A DNA stretch of 43,617 nucleotides. Source: Thiobacillus denitrificans. Lineage in GTDB: Bacteria; Pseudomonadota; Gammaproteobacteria; Burkholderiales; Thiobacillaceae. The stretch covers positions 31,774-75,390 of the forward strand of contig NZ_LDUG01000020.1 in NCBI RefSeq assembly GCF_001530125.1. The letters run 5' to 3'. The position numbers were made by a program, and so were the translations under genes. The notes under the pieces are model-generated. The model was not told where the DNA came from. It ran no database searches and saw only the letters and a list, made by a program, of their open reading frames with translations. Below are positions 16,964-25,730 of the stretch, piece by piece (position 1 is the first letter of the stretch; each line of letters begins with the position of its first letter).

Positions 16964-18076
16964 CGTGCTTATCCGGTTGTCTCCCAAATCCACTACCGGT
17001 AGGTAGGTTGAGCATCTGCGCTAACTTGGGGCGACCATGGTTATCGACGTGCTTGAGCGAGGCGATCTGCTGTTCCCGCGCTCGCTGCCGGAGTTCCAGC
17101 GCATGTTTCCGAACGAAGCGGCCTGCGCGGCCTACCTTGAGCGCGCCCGATGGGGCGACGGGTTCGTTTGTGACCACTGCGGCTCGCCCGGAGAGCCTTA
17201 TCGCTTCGCCAATCGCCCCGGCGTTTGTCGGTGCCGTCATTGCAACCGCGACGCGAGCCTCACTGCGGGCACCGTCATGGAACGCACGCACACACCGCTC
17301 TCGGTGTGATTCTGGGCAGCCTACCTGGTCGCCAGCCAGACGCCCGGCATGTCGGCCGCCCAGTTCCAGCGGCAACTCGGACTACCGCGTTACGAGACTG
17401 CTTTCCAGATTCTTCACAAACTGCGGGCCGGCATGGTCCGCCCCGACCAGGATCGGATTGGCGGCAACCCCTTCGATTCCGTCGAAGCCGATGAAACCTA
17501 CGTCGGCGGCCGACCTCGCGGCAAGGGCCGAGGCGTTCACGACAGGGTTCTCGTCGCCGGTGCGGTCGAGGCTAAACAGCGCAAGCACGGGGGCAGCCTC
17601 AACAAGCGGAGGACTGGGCGGTACGCCGGACGTGTTCGGCTCGCGGTGTCGCCAGACCGAAGCGCCAAATCGTTGGGCGGCTTCATCGAGCGCATCGTTA
17701 CGCCAGGCGCGACCATTGTTACCGATGACTGGAATGGCTACGCGACGCTTGAAAGTCGAGGGTATCTTCATCCCGCCGTTGCGGAACGCGGCGACATGCA
17801 AGTTGCCGAGACCTTCCTGCCCATCATTCACCTCGTGTTCTCCAATCTCAAAACATGGCTACGTGGCATTCACCACGGCGTCAGCCCGCAACACCTGCAA
17901 GACTATCTCAACGAATTCACGTTCCGCTTCAATCGCCGCTTCTACCCATTCAACGCTTTCCGCTCCCTGCTTGGCATTGCTGGCGATGTCACCGCGCCGA
18001 CCTATGCCGAACTTTATGCAAAAAAAATCACGACCTACTACCGGTAGTAGGTTTGGGAGCTAACCGGATAAGCACG
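16964..18076 (+). mobile_element. IS1595-family insertion sequence (about 1.1 kb)
   Basis: Terminal inverted repeats of 39 bases match at 35 positions: 16964-17002 (starting CGTGCTTATCCGGTT) and the reverse complement of 18038-18076. A perfect 18-bp palindrome, CCTACTACCGGTAGTAGG (18034-18051), lies at the inner edge of the right repeat and includes the transposase stop codon. No clear target-site duplication is visible. It carries one transposase, broken by a stop codon, between tsdA and the alcohol dehydrogenase gene. Confidence 0.85.
17037..18047 (+). pseudogene. IS1595-family transposase with an in-frame TGA
   Basis: A single 337-codon frame interrupted once. The first part (90 aa) holds the N-terminal zinc ribbon (CDHC at 45-48, CRCRHC at 64-69). 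It stops at TGA (17307-17309) after THTPLSV, and the same frame continues FWAAYLVASQTPGMSAAQFQ. Family members usually have Trp at this spot, so TGG to TGA is the likely change. The remainder has the DDE-type core: VEADETYVGG, TDDWNGY, and NLKTWLRGIHHGV with the following acidic residue. Unless the TGA is read through, the element cannot make its own transposase. Confidence 0.85.
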
Positions 18077-18079
18077 ATC

Positions 18080-18101
18080 TATCCTTCCAGATGGGAGGAT
18101 A
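18080..18101. other. Short hairpin just outside the IS1595 element
   Basis: TATCCTTCCA (18080-18089) pairs with TGGGAGGATA (18092-18101) at 9 of 10 positions. It lies 3 bases beyond the right end of the element. The rest of the 260-base stretch up to 18338 is fairly AT-rich and presumably holds the promoter of the alcohol dehydrogenase gene, but no convincing -35/-10 pair stands out. Confidence 0.35.
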
Positions 18102-18338
18102 ACCAAGCGCACACTCAACCCGGTAATTAGTTGCACTTCGAATTTGCACGGGCGATGTTCTGGCGGCGCAGTCGTTTTGTTTTATTTTATGGATCTCGGC
18201 AACTTGTGGGGCTGAAAAGCGTCTTCCTCACTCCAAGTGGCGTCATTTGATCACCTCCATACCGCGCGTGATCTCGCGTCGCAAACCTTTGTTACGGGTG
18301 CTCCCCGTGCCCCACCTTAATCCAGGAGGATGTTCAGC

Positions 18339-19340
18339 ATGATCAAAGCCTATGCAGCACATGAACCCCAAGGAAAACTTCAAGCCTTTGAGTATGACCC
18401 CGGTGCGCTACAGCCCCACGAGGTTGAAATCGATGTCCAGTTTTGCGGCATCTGCCACAGCGATCTGAGCGTGATTGATAATGAATGGGGCATGACCCAG
18501 TATCCCGTGGTGGCAGGACACGAGGTGGTGGGGACCATTTCACAGATCGGTGATCATGTTAAGGATTTGAAAGTAGGGCAAACAGTGGGCTTGGGATGGC
18601 ATGCCGGCTATTGCAACGTCTGTGCGCCGTGCCACGCCGGCGACCATAACCTGTGCGCGGCGTCGCAGGCCACCATCATCGGCCATCATGGCGGCTTCGC
18701 CGACAAAGTGCGGGCAGAGGCCAACAGCGTGGTGCCGATCCCGCAGGGCATCGATCTGGAATCGGCTGGGCCGCTGTTTTGTGGTGGGGTGACGGTGTTC
18801 AACCCGCTGGTTCAGTTCAATATTCAACCGACCGACAAGGTGGCGGTGATTGGCATCGGCGGGCTCGGTCATATGGCGCTGCAATTTCTGAATGCCTGGG
18901 GCTGTGAAGTCACCGCGTTTACGTCCAGCGATGACAAAAAGCAGGAAGCGATGGAAATGGGCGCACATCACACGCTGAATTCCCGCGACGCGAAAGCGAT
19001 CGAGGCGGCGGCAGGCCGCTTTGACCTGCTCATCTCCACGGTGAACGTCAAACTCGACTGGAACCTGTATCTGGGCACCTTGAAACCGCGCGGACGTTTG
19101 CATTTTGTCGGAGCAACGCTCGAGCCGCTCGATATCAATGTGTTCGCTCTCATCATGGCGCAACGGACCATATCGGGTTCACCGGTGGGCAGCCCGGCAA
19201 CCATCTCCAAGATGCTGGAATTTGCGCAACGCCATGACATCAAACCCGTCATCGAGAAATTCAGCTTTGACAGGATTAACGAGGCGATCGACAGATTACG
19301 CAGTGGCAAAGCACATTATCGGATTGTGCTGCATCGTTGA
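18339..19340 (+). CDS. Zinc-dependent NAD(P) alcohol dehydrogenase (cinnamyl-alcohol/YahK-type)
   Basis: A 333-aa medium-chain dehydrogenase. The catalytic zinc ligands are Cys36 (CGICHSD), His61-Glu62 (GHEVVG) and Cys148. The structural zinc site is the four-Cys loop at Cys92, 95, 98 and 106. The Rossmann fold has GIGGLG at 172-177, followed by TSSDDKK, a form that suggests NADP preference. It probably reduces aldehydes to alcohols in the cytosol. AGGAGG lies 9 bases before the ATG at 18339 and touches the ATG at 18330, so the second is used. It stands alone between the IS element and the DsrE-like remnant. Confidence 0.92.
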   Translation: MIKAYAAHEPQGKLQAFEYDPGALQPHEVEIDVQFCGICHSDLSVIDNEWGMTQYPVVAGHEVVGTISQIGDHVKDLKVGQTVGLGWHAGYCNVCAPCHAGDHNLCAASQATIIGHHGGFADKVRAEANSVVPIPQGIDLESAGPLFCGGVTVFNPLVQFNIQPTDKVAVIGIGGLGHMALQFLNAWGCEVTAFTSSDDKKQEAMEMGAHHTLNSRDAKAIEAAAGRFDLLISTVNVKLDWNLYLGTLKPRGRLHFVGATLEPLDINVFALIMAQRTISGSPVGSPATISKMLEFAQRHDIKPVIEKFSFDRINEAIDRLRSGKAHYRIVLHR

Positions 19341-19470
19341 GCGCGGATGACTTGCGCAACTCAAGCAGTCGGCTGCGGGATCTGAAAATTGGCTGGCTGA
19401 ATGGAACCGCGCGCGTGATGCGGGCTTGGGTAGAATGAGGCGGGTGTGCAACCGGACCGGAAGAACGATC

Positions 19471-19988
19471 ATGAAGCTGAGCACAATTGTGGGTATCGCG
19501 TTGTGCGCATGGGGTCTGGTGGCCGCACCCGTGGCGTGGGCGGCGCCGTCAGCTTCGCGACCGATAGTAAAGGTCGATTCGCGCGTCCACTACAAGGCGG
19601 TGTACGACATCCACTCGGCGGGGACGGGGCGGGCATCAGCAAGGGGCTGTTCTATGCGCGCGGGCTGATCGAAGCCTACGGCAAGCAGGGAGTCAAGCCT
19701 GTGCAGCTCGATCTTCATCTGGTGCTGCACGGAGAGGCGGCGCAGTTTCTGCTAATTGACAACACCTATCAGAAAGCTGTGGGCGATCCCTTCGCGGTAA
19801 ATCTCAACGCCAAAATCACGCAGGATCTGCTGAACCTGGGCGTCCATGTTGAAATCTGCCACAGCGTGATGAAGGCAAAGGGCTGGACGCCCGACGACGT
19901 GCTGCCCGGTGTGACCCTCGTGCATGACGGCTACACGCGCCTGATCAAATTGCAAAACGACGGCTACGCTTACATCGGCGGGTTCTGA
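19471..19988 (+). pseudogene. DsrE-like exported protein with a frameshift
   Basis: Two overlapping frames make one recognisable protein. The first, from ATG 19471, gives a signal peptide (MKLSTIVGIALCAWGLVA) and the opening strand KVDSRVHYKAVYDIHSAG. The second continues GISKGLFYARGLIEAYGKQG, then VQLDLHLVLHG, and ends in YAYIGGF at 19986. The switch falls in the run GGGG at 19620-19623 and corresponds to one missing base; restoring it gives about 172 aa. The fold is DsrE/DsrF-like, a family linked to sulfur trafficking. It may be a true pseudogene, a homopolymer sequencing error or, less likely, a -1 frameshift site. Confidence 0.75.
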
Positions 19989-20087
19989 GCGCGGCGCGGG
20001 CATCTGCTAAAGAGCCCGTCTCGCAAGCCAGGCTAAAACAGAGAAACAGAAGAGAAATAGGGTCAATGCGGGCTGTCAATCCTCCAA

Positions 20088-20270
20088 TTACCGCAGCACC
20101 ACCCGCTCCACTACATAAAACAGCGCGGCGATGAAGCCGACCACGATCGCAAAGCGCAGCACGCGGCCGAGGGTGCGGAGGTACTTGCGGTCACCGGTGA
20201 ACAGCCACGTCAGTCCGAGCGCCACCACCGCAATCAGCAGGGCGACGATCATCAAACGGATGGCGATCAT
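20088..20270 (-). CDS. 60-aa membrane protein coupled to lpxC
   Basis: A very small gene whose ATG (20268-20270) overlaps the lpxC stop in the sequence ATGA. The product is almost entirely two transmembrane helices (about 3-24 and 37-56) joined by a charged turn, [12 protein letters not shown]. There is no ribosome-binding site of its own, so translation should depend on lpxC. I do not recognise the family. It is the last minus-strand gene of the dcw-lpxC run. Confidence 0.75.
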   Translation of the reverse strand: MIAIRLMIVALLIAVVALGLTWLFTGDRKYLRTLGRVLRFAIVVGFIAALFYVVERVVLR

Positions 20271-21181
20271 GCGGTGAGGGGGTGCAGGCGCAGGAAGGCG
20301 GCGGGGACGTCTTCGTCGTGCTCGAAGCTGACGAATTCCCAGGATTCCTGGTGCTGCAGCAGCTCGCGCAGCAGCAGGTTGTTGAGGGCGTGGCCGGATT
20401 TGTAGGCCTCGAAGGCGCCGATGACGGGGTGGCCCAGCAGGTACAGGTCGCCGATGGCGTCGAGCACCTTGTGTTTGACGAACTCGTCGTCGTAGCGCAG
20501 GCCGTCCTGGTTCAGCACGCGGTATTCGTCCATGACGATGGCGTTGTCGAGCGAGCCGCCGAGGGCGAGGCCGCTGTTGCGCAGGGCCTCGACCTCGTGC
20601 ATGAAGCCGAAGGTGCGGGCGCGCGCGACTTCTTTGGTGTAGGAGGTATCGGCAAAGTCGATGCTGACGGTCTTGCCGCTCTTGTCGAACACGGGGTGCT
20701 TGAAGTCGATGGTGAATTCGACCTTGAAGCCGTTGTGCGGGACGAAGCGCGCCCACTTGTCGCCGTCGCGTACTTCGATCGGCTGCTTGATGCGCACGTA
20801 GCGCTTGGGCGCATCCTGCTCGACGATGCCGGCGGACTGCAGCAGGAACACGAACGGCGCCGAGGAGCCGTCCATGATGGGAATTTCGGGGCCGGTGAGG
20901 TCCACCAGCAGGTTGTCGATGCCCAGCCCCGCGAGCGCGGACATCAGGTGCTCGACGGTGGACACCTTGGCGGGGCCGGATTCGAGCATCGAGCACAGCC
21001 GGGTGTCGGTGACGAGATAGGGGTCGGCCTTGAGTTCAGCCGGCGGCTCAAGGTCCATGCGCCGGAACACGATGCCGGTGTTGGGGCCGGCCGGGCGCAG
21101 GGTCATCTCGACCTTGACGCCAGAATGCAGGCCGACGCCGGCCGCCTTGACCGGCGTTTTCAGAGTGCGTTGCTTGATCAT
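20267..21181 (-). CDS. lpxC: UDP-3-O-acyl-N-acetylglucosamine deacetylase LpxC
   Basis: A 304-aa cytosolic zinc amidase, the committed step of lipid A synthesis. Zinc ligands are His78 (TVEHLMSAL), His237 and Asp241 ([10 protein letters not shown]). His264 (SGHALNN) is the catalytic base. Length is normal for the family. It lies about 200 bases downstream of ftsZ, the usual order, but a long hairpin separates the two. The start at 21181 ([21 protein letters not shown]) agrees with the family N-terminus. Confidence 0.98.
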   Translation of the reverse strand: MIKQRTLKTPVKAAGVGLHSGVKVEMTLRPAGPNTGIVFRRMDLEPPAELKADPYLVTDTRLCSMLESGPAKVSTVEHLMSALAGLGIDNLLVDLTGPEIPIMDGSSAPFVFLLQSAGIVEQDAPKRYVRIKQPIEVRDGDKWARFVPHNGFKVEFTIDFKHPVFDKSGKTVSIDFADTSYTKEVARARTFGFMHEVEALRNSGLALGGSLDNAIVMDEYRVLNQDGLRYDDEFVKHKVLDAIGDLYLLGHPVIGAFEAYKSGHALNNLLLRELLQHQESWEFVSFEHDEDVPAAFLRLHPLTA

Positions 21182-21212
21182 CTTGTCATTTTAACCGGTC
21201 GAAAGGACAGGC

Positions 21213-21261
21213 AGCCGTTTGCCCGGGAACCGGCCTGTGGCCGATTCCCGGGCAAACGGCT
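21213..21261. other. Long perfect hairpin between ftsZ and lpxC
   Basis: The 17-base arm AGCCGTTTGCCCGGGAA (21213-21229) is perfectly complementary to 21245-21261. Inside, CGGCC and GGCCG extend the stem around a TGT loop with a single C/A mismatch, giving 22 of 23 paired positions. No T-run follows on either strand, so it is not a classical terminator. It could stabilise or separate the ftsZ and lpxC messages, or be a mobile palindrome. Confidence 0.7.
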
Positions 21262-21384
21262 CACCCGCCCCCGCGCGCTACCCGCAAAGGGCAGGCCGTG
21301 GTTGTAAAGCCGCTAAAGCCCTAAAGGACTCCGATCCACTATGGACTAAAGCCCATGTGGAATCGTATGCGACAACAACCACGC

Positions 21385-22530
21385 TTAGTCGGCCTGACGG
21401 CGCAGGAAGGCCGGGATGTCCAGGGTGTCGATGCCGGAATCGGTCATCGCCTGGATGGTCCGCGAGCGGCGGCTGGTCATCACGCTGGGCACTTCGTCGC
21501 TGCCGCCCACCATCATCGGCGCATCGTCGGTGCCGGTGCGGATGATCTGCATCGGCTTGACCTGCTGGCGGGCAATGGGGCTGCCCAGGCCGGTGGCGAC
21601 CATGGTGACGCGCAGGGCATCTTCCATGCTGTCGTCGAGCACCTGGCCGACGATGACGGTGGCTTCCTCTGCGGTGAACTCCTTGATGGTGTTCATCACC
21701 TCGTGGATTTCACGCATCTTGACGGTGGACGAGGCGGTGATATTGACCAGCACGCCGCGCGCGCCGGCGAGGTTGACGTCTTCCAGCAAGGGGCTGGCGA
21801 CGGCCTGTTCGGCGGCGATGCGTGCGCGGTTTTCGCCGCTGGCCTGCGCCGAGCCCATCATCGCCATGCCCATTTCGCTCATCACGGTGCGCACGTCGGC
21901 AAAGTCGACGTTGACCAGGCCGGGGCAGTTGATGACTTCGGCAATGCCGCCGACGGCGCCGTGCAGCACTTCGTTGGCGGCCTTGAAGGCGTCGAGCATC
22001 GAGATGTCGTCGCCCAGCACCTGCATCAGCTTTTCGTTGGGGATGATGATGAGCGAATCGACGTGACGCGCCAACTGCTCGATGCCGGCGTTGGCCGCGC
22101 GCACGCGCTTGCCTTCGAACATGAAGGGCTTGGTGACGACCGCAACCGTCAGGATGCCGAGCTCCTTGGCGACTTCGGCCACCACCGGGGCGGCGCCGGT
22201 ACCGGTGCCGCCGCCCATGCCGGCGGTGATGAACAGCATGTCGGCGCCGTCGATCAGTTCGGCGATGCGCTCACGGTCTTCCAGCGCGGCTTCACGGCCG
22301 ATGTCGGGGTTGGCGCCGGCGCCCAGCCCCTTGGTCACGCCATTGCCCAGCTGCAGCTGCAGCTTGGCCTGGTTGCGCTTGAGCGCCTGCGCATCGGTGT
22401 TGATGGCGATGAATTCCACGCCGGTCAAGCCCGAGCTGATCATGTGATCGACTGCGTTGCCGCCGCAACCGCCCACGCCGATGACCTTGATTACTGCATC
22501 CTGGGTGTCTACATCCATCAGTTCAAACAT
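21385..22530 (-). CDS. ftsZ: Cell-division tubulin homologue FtsZ
   Basis: A 381-aa GTPase that forms the Z ring. The tubulin signature GGGTGTG is at 106-112, with N-terminal IGVGGCGGNAV for nucleotide binding. The C-terminus ends in the conserved peptide LDIPAFLRRQAD, which binds FtsA and ZipA-type partners. The start is the ATG at 22530, with AGGAG 6 bases before it; the longer frame upstream lacks similarity. The 136-base gap to ftsA probably holds an extra ftsZ promoter, though no clear hexamer pair can be fixed. Confidence 0.98.
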   Translation of the reverse strand: MFELMDVDTQDAVIKVIGVGGCGGNAVDHMISSGLTGVEFIAINTDAQALKRNQAKLQLQLGNGVTKGLGAGANPDIGREAALEDRERIAELIDGADMLFITAGMGGGTGTGAAPVVAEVAKELGILTVAVVTKPFMFEGKRVRAANAGIEQLARHVDSLIIIPNEKLMQVLGDDISMLDAFKAANEVLHGAVGGIAEVINCPGLVNVDFADVRTVMSEMGMAMMGSAQASGENRARIAAEQAVASPLLEDVNLAGARGVLVNITASSTVKMREIHEVMNTIKEFTAEEATVIVGQVLDDSMEDALRVTMVATGLGSPIARQQVKPMQIIRTGTDDAPMMVGGSDEVPSVMTSRRSRTIQAMTDSGIDTLDIPAFLRRQAD

Positions 22531-22666
22531 ATTGCTCTCCTCTTTTGCCCAAAACAAAACCACACTTACAAATCCTTTGGCGTGTTTGCCGCGATGTGTT
22601 TAATCCATCCGGCACAACCGCCAAATCCCGTTTCGACGTCGCTCGCTCAACCCCTGCGGAGCGGCG

Positions 22667-23902
22667 TCAGAAATTTCCCTTGAACCAGCTTTTCATGCGT
22701 TCCAGTACATCCTTGAAGCTGCTGCCGGACAGCTTCGGCGCATCGCGTCCGCGTGCCTCCAGCCCGGCCATCAAGAGGCCCATGCAGGTGGCGAAGCGCG
22801 GGTTGCGCATCACGTCCGACAGCCCGCCTTCATAGCGCGGCCAGCCCATCCGCACCGGCATGTGGAAGACCTCTTCGCCGAGTTCGACCATGCCCTGCAT
22901 CCCCGCCGAGCCGCCGGTGATGACGATGCCGGACGACAGCAGCTCCTCGAAGCCGCTGCGGCGCAATTCGGCCTGCACCAGCGAATACAACTCTTCCATG
23001 CGCGGCTCGATGAACTCGGCCAGCGTCTGCCGCGACAGCGTGCGCGAAGGGCGGTCGCCGATGCCGGGCACTTCGATCATGTCGCGCGCGTCGGCCAGCT
23101 GGCGCAGCGCGCAGCCGAAACGGATCTTGATGTCCTCGGCCTCTTTCGGCGGGGTGCGCAGCGCCACCGCGATGTCGTTGTTGACCTGGTCGCCGGCCAC
23201 CGGAATCACCGCGGTGTGGCGGATGGCGCCGTTGGTGAATACGGCGATGTCGGTGGTGCCGCCGCCGATGTCGACCAGGCAGACGCCAAGCTCCTTCTCG
23301 TCCTCGGTCAGCACCGCCATTGCCGAGGCGAGCGGCTGCAGCACCAGGTCGGAGACTTCCAGTCCGCAGCGGCGCACGCACTTGATGATGTTCTGCGCCG
23401 CCGACACCGCGCCGGTGACGATGTGCACCTTCACCTCGAGGCGCATCGCGCTCATGCCGAGCGGGTCACGCACGTCTTCCTGGCCGTCGACGATGAATTC
23501 CTGCGGGATGGTGTGGAGGATCTGCTGGTCGGTCGGGATGTTGACCGCGCGCGCGGTTTCCACCACGCGGTCGACATCCATCTGGCTGATTTCCTTGTCC
23601 TTGATGGCGAACATGCCGTGCGAGTTGAAACTCTTGATGTGGCTGCCGGCGATGCCGGTATAGACCTCGCGGATCTTGCAGTCGGCCATCAACTCAGCCT
23701 CTTCCAGTGCGCGCTGGATGGCATTGACGGTGGCTTCGATGTTGACCACCACACCGCGTCGCAGGCCGCGCGACGGACTCGTGCCCATACCGATGATCTC
23801 GAGTTCGTCCTCGTCGTTGATTTCCGCAACAATGCAGACGATCTTGGAGGTGCCGATGTCGAGGCCGACGACCAGGTTTTTGGAGTCTCTTGGCTTACTC
23901 AT
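22667..23902 (-). CDS. ftsA: Cell-division actin homologue FtsA
   Basis: A 411-aa actin-like ATPase that tethers FtsZ to the membrane. The N-terminal phosphate loop VVGLDIGTSKIVCIV and the second phosphate motif VDIGGGTTDIAVF are present, as is IVITGGSAGMQGM for adenosine binding. The C-terminus ends in a short amphipathic segment (LERMKSWFKGNF) that serves as membrane anchor. It lies 12 bases after ftsQ. Confidence 0.97.
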   Translation of the reverse strand: MSKPRDSKNLVVGLDIGTSKIVCIVAEINDEDELEIIGMGTSPSRGLRRGVVVNIEATVNAIQRALEEAELMADCKIREVYTGIAGSHIKSFNSHGMFAIKDKEISQMDVDRVVETARAVNIPTDQQILHTIPQEFIVDGQEDVRDPLGMSAMRLEVKVHIVTGAVSAAQNIIKCVRRCGLEVSDLVLQPLASAMAVLTEDEKELGVCLVDIGGGTTDIAVFTNGAIRHTAVIPVAGDQVNNDIAVALRTPPKEAEDIKIRFGCALRQLADARDMIEVPGIGDRPSRTLSRQTLAEFIEPRMEELYSLVQAELRRSGFEELLSSGIVITGGSAGMQGMVELGEEVFHMPVRMGWPRYEGGLSDVMRNPRFATCMGLLMAGLEARGRDAPKLSGSSFKDVLERMKSWFKGNF

Positions 23903-23914
23903 GTTGCGTCGCGC

Positions 23915-24679
23915 TCATGTTTCATTCGGTTTGAAGGGGGATACGCCGTCCGGCATCCGCACGGCGAAGCCATCCGGATAGCGCAGATCGACGGTGACAG
24001 GTGTAATCGGGGCGGGGGGGGCAGCGTCCGCCTGGGCGGTCGCCTGCGTGCCGAACAGGCGCGGGTAGAGGGCGACGAAGCGCGTCAGACGTGCGTCGGT
24101 CTGCTCGCGTCCGAGCGCGAGCGTCATGCCGTTGCCGAGCTTGAGCCGCCAGGCCCGGCGCGGCGACAATCGCAGTTCGTCGATCGCCATGCCGAGCGGG
24201 GCGAGCGCGGCGTGATGGCGGCGATAGGCGGCCACCACCTCGGCGCTGCTGTCCTCGGGGCCCGACAGCCGCGGCAGACGCGTGTTCGCTGCAGCGACAA
24301 ACACCTCGCCCGCTTCGTTGACCAGCGCGTTGTCATTCCAGCGCGCCAGCGGCACGTGCTCGGTCAATGACACCGCCAGGGTGTCGGGCCAGCGGCGCTC
24401 CACCCGTGCTTCGCGCACCCAGGGCAGTTTTTCCAGGCTGTTGCGCACGCTTTCCAGATCAACGGTGAAGAAGGTGCCGCGCACCTGGCGCTCGGCCACC
24501 AGCCGGATCTGCGCTTCGGTGACGTGCGCCACCGGGGTTTTCACCTCGATGTTGCGCAGCGCAAACCACGGCTGCGCCACCACCCAACTGGTGGTGCCAT
24601 AGGCCAGCAGGCCGAGCGCGCCCCAGGTCAGCACGCGGGCGACCTGGGTCAAGGGATGCGCGGCGAGTTCATTGGTCAT
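23915..24679 (-). CDS. ftsQ: Cell-division protein FtsQ
   Basis: A 254-aa bitopic divisome protein: short cytoplasmic N-terminus, one membrane helix (about 17-36), a POTRA domain (about 38-107, opening FALRNIEVKTPVAHVTEAQI), and a beta domain holding the FtsB/FtsL interaction surface. The ATG at 24679 is preferred; a GTG at 24691 would fall within the upstream repeat. The only Shine-Dalgarno-like sequence (GAGTGG, 8 bases before the ATG) belongs to the end of the repeat element that fills the gap to ddl. Confidence 0.93.
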   Translation of the reverse strand: MTNELAAHPLTQVARVLTWGALGLLAYGTTSWVVAQPWFALRNIEVKTPVAHVTEAQIRLVAERQVRGTFFTVDLESVRNSLEKLPWVREARVERRWPDTLAVSLTEHVPLARWNDNALVNEAGEVFVAAANTRLPRLSGPEDSSAEVVAAYRRHHAALAPLGMAIDELRLSPRRAWRLKLGNGMTLALGREQTDARLTRFVALYPRLFGTQATAQADAAPPAPITPVTVDLRYPDGFAVRMPDGVSPFKPNET

Positions 24680-24685
24680 TTTGAA

Positions 24686-24777
24686 AACCACTCACCACAG
24701 AGGCACAGAGCCACAGAGAACAACAAGAAGCTCACCCGGGTTTCTCTGTGCCTCTGTGCCTCTGTGGTTAATGGTTT
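24686..24777 (-). repeat. Palindromic CACAGAG repeat, copy 1 (ddl-ftsQ junction)
   Basis: Arms 24694-24720 and 24742-24768 are inverted copies matching at 26 of 27 bases (core CCACAGAGGCACAGAG), and weaker complementarity extends both ways to the AAACCA/TGGTTT edges. The element fills almost all of the ddl-ftsQ gap and ends 7 bases before the ftsQ ATG. In the transcript it folds into a long hairpin directly ahead of the ribosome-binding region. Copies 2 and 3 lie before murG and murD. Confidence 0.85.
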
Positions 24778-24782
24778 AAGTT

Positions 24783-25730
24783 TCATACGAGCGTCTGCTC
24801 CAGAATCTTCATGCACAGGGCATCGAAATCCAGCCCGGCCACGCGCGCAGCCATCGGCACCAGGCTGTGGTCGGTCATGCCGGGCGAGGTGTTCACTTCC
24901 AGCAGGTAGGGATTGCCGAGGCTGTCGAGCATCAGGTCGACCCGTCCCCAGCCGCGCCCGCCCACCAGGCGGAAGGCGTCCAGCGCGAGTTGCCGCAGCG
25001 CCATTTCCTGCTCGTCGGAAAGACCTGCCGGGCAGTGATACTGGGTGTCGTTGCGAATATATTTAGCTTCGAAGTCGTAGAAAGCCTTGTCCGGCGCGGG
25101 CGCCAGCCGGATCAGCGGCAGCGCGGCGTCGCCGAGGATGCCGACAGTGAACTCGGCGCCATCGATGAATTTTTCCGCCAGCACCAGCGGGTCGTGTTCG
25201 GCGGCGGTTGCATAGGCGGCCGCAAGCGTGCCGGCCTCGGTCACCTTGCTCATGCCGATGCTGGAGCCTTCGCGCGCCGGCTTGACGAAAATCGGCAGGC
25301 CGAGCTTCTTCTCCACCGCGGCGAAATCGCTGGCGGCGTCGAGGATCGCCCAGTCGGCGGTGGGCAGGCCGGCGGCACGCCACAACAACTTGGTGCGCCA
25401 CTTGTCCATGCCGATGGCCGAGGCCATCACGCCGCTGCCGGTGTAGGGCATGGCCAGCAGTTCGAGCGCGCCCTGCATGCAGCCATCCTCGCCGTAACGT
25501 CCGTGCAGGGCGATGAACACGCGATCGAACTCCCCGCTGATCAGATCGCCGAGATTGCGGTTGGCCGGATCGAAGGCGTGCGCATCGATCCCTTGCCGGG
25601 TCAGCGCCGCCAGCACAGCCGCGCCGCTGTTCAACGACACCGGGCGCTCGGCCGAGATGCCGCCCAGCATCACCGCGACCTTGCCGTATTTTTTCGCCGC
25701 ATTAATCGAAGCGGTATCAATCGGGCTCAC
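24783..25730 (-). CDS. ddl: D-alanine--D-alanine ligase
   Basis: A 315-aa ATP-grasp enzyme that makes the D-Ala-D-Ala dipeptide of peptidoglycan. Landmarks are [20 protein letters not shown] at the N-terminus, [28 protein letters not shown] (ATP grasp), and the metal-binding [15 protein letters not shown] near the end. The start is a GTG (25728-25730) overlapping the murB stop as GTGA; the next in-frame ATG would remove the first strand. This is the DdlB position of the dcw cluster. Confidence 0.96.
   Translation of the reverse strand: MSPIDTASINAAKKYGKVAVMLGGISAERPVSLNSGAAVLAALTRQGIDAHAFDPANRNLGDLISGEFDRVFIALHGRYGEDGCMQGALELLAMPYTGSGVMASAIGMDKWRTKLLWRAAGLPTADWAILDAASDFAAVEKKLGLPIFVKPAREGSSIGMSKVTEAGTLAAAYATAAEHDPLVLAEKFIDGAEFTVGILGDAALPLIRLAPAPDKAFYDFEAKYIRNDTQYHCPAGLSDEQEMALRQLALDAFRLVGGRGWGRVDLMLDSLGNPYLLEVNTSPGMTDHSLVPMAARVAGLDFDALCMKILEQTLV

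Noticed and set aside
17307..17309. TGA read as tryptophan or selenocysteine
   Set aside because: All other genes here use normal stops including TGA, and no selenocysteine hairpin is evident; a nonsense mutation is simpler.
20271..20996. Long minus-strand frame overlapping lpxC and running into the 60-aa gene
   Set aside because: The upstream part is an Arg-rich alternative frame of lpxC; only the last 60 codons look like a protein.
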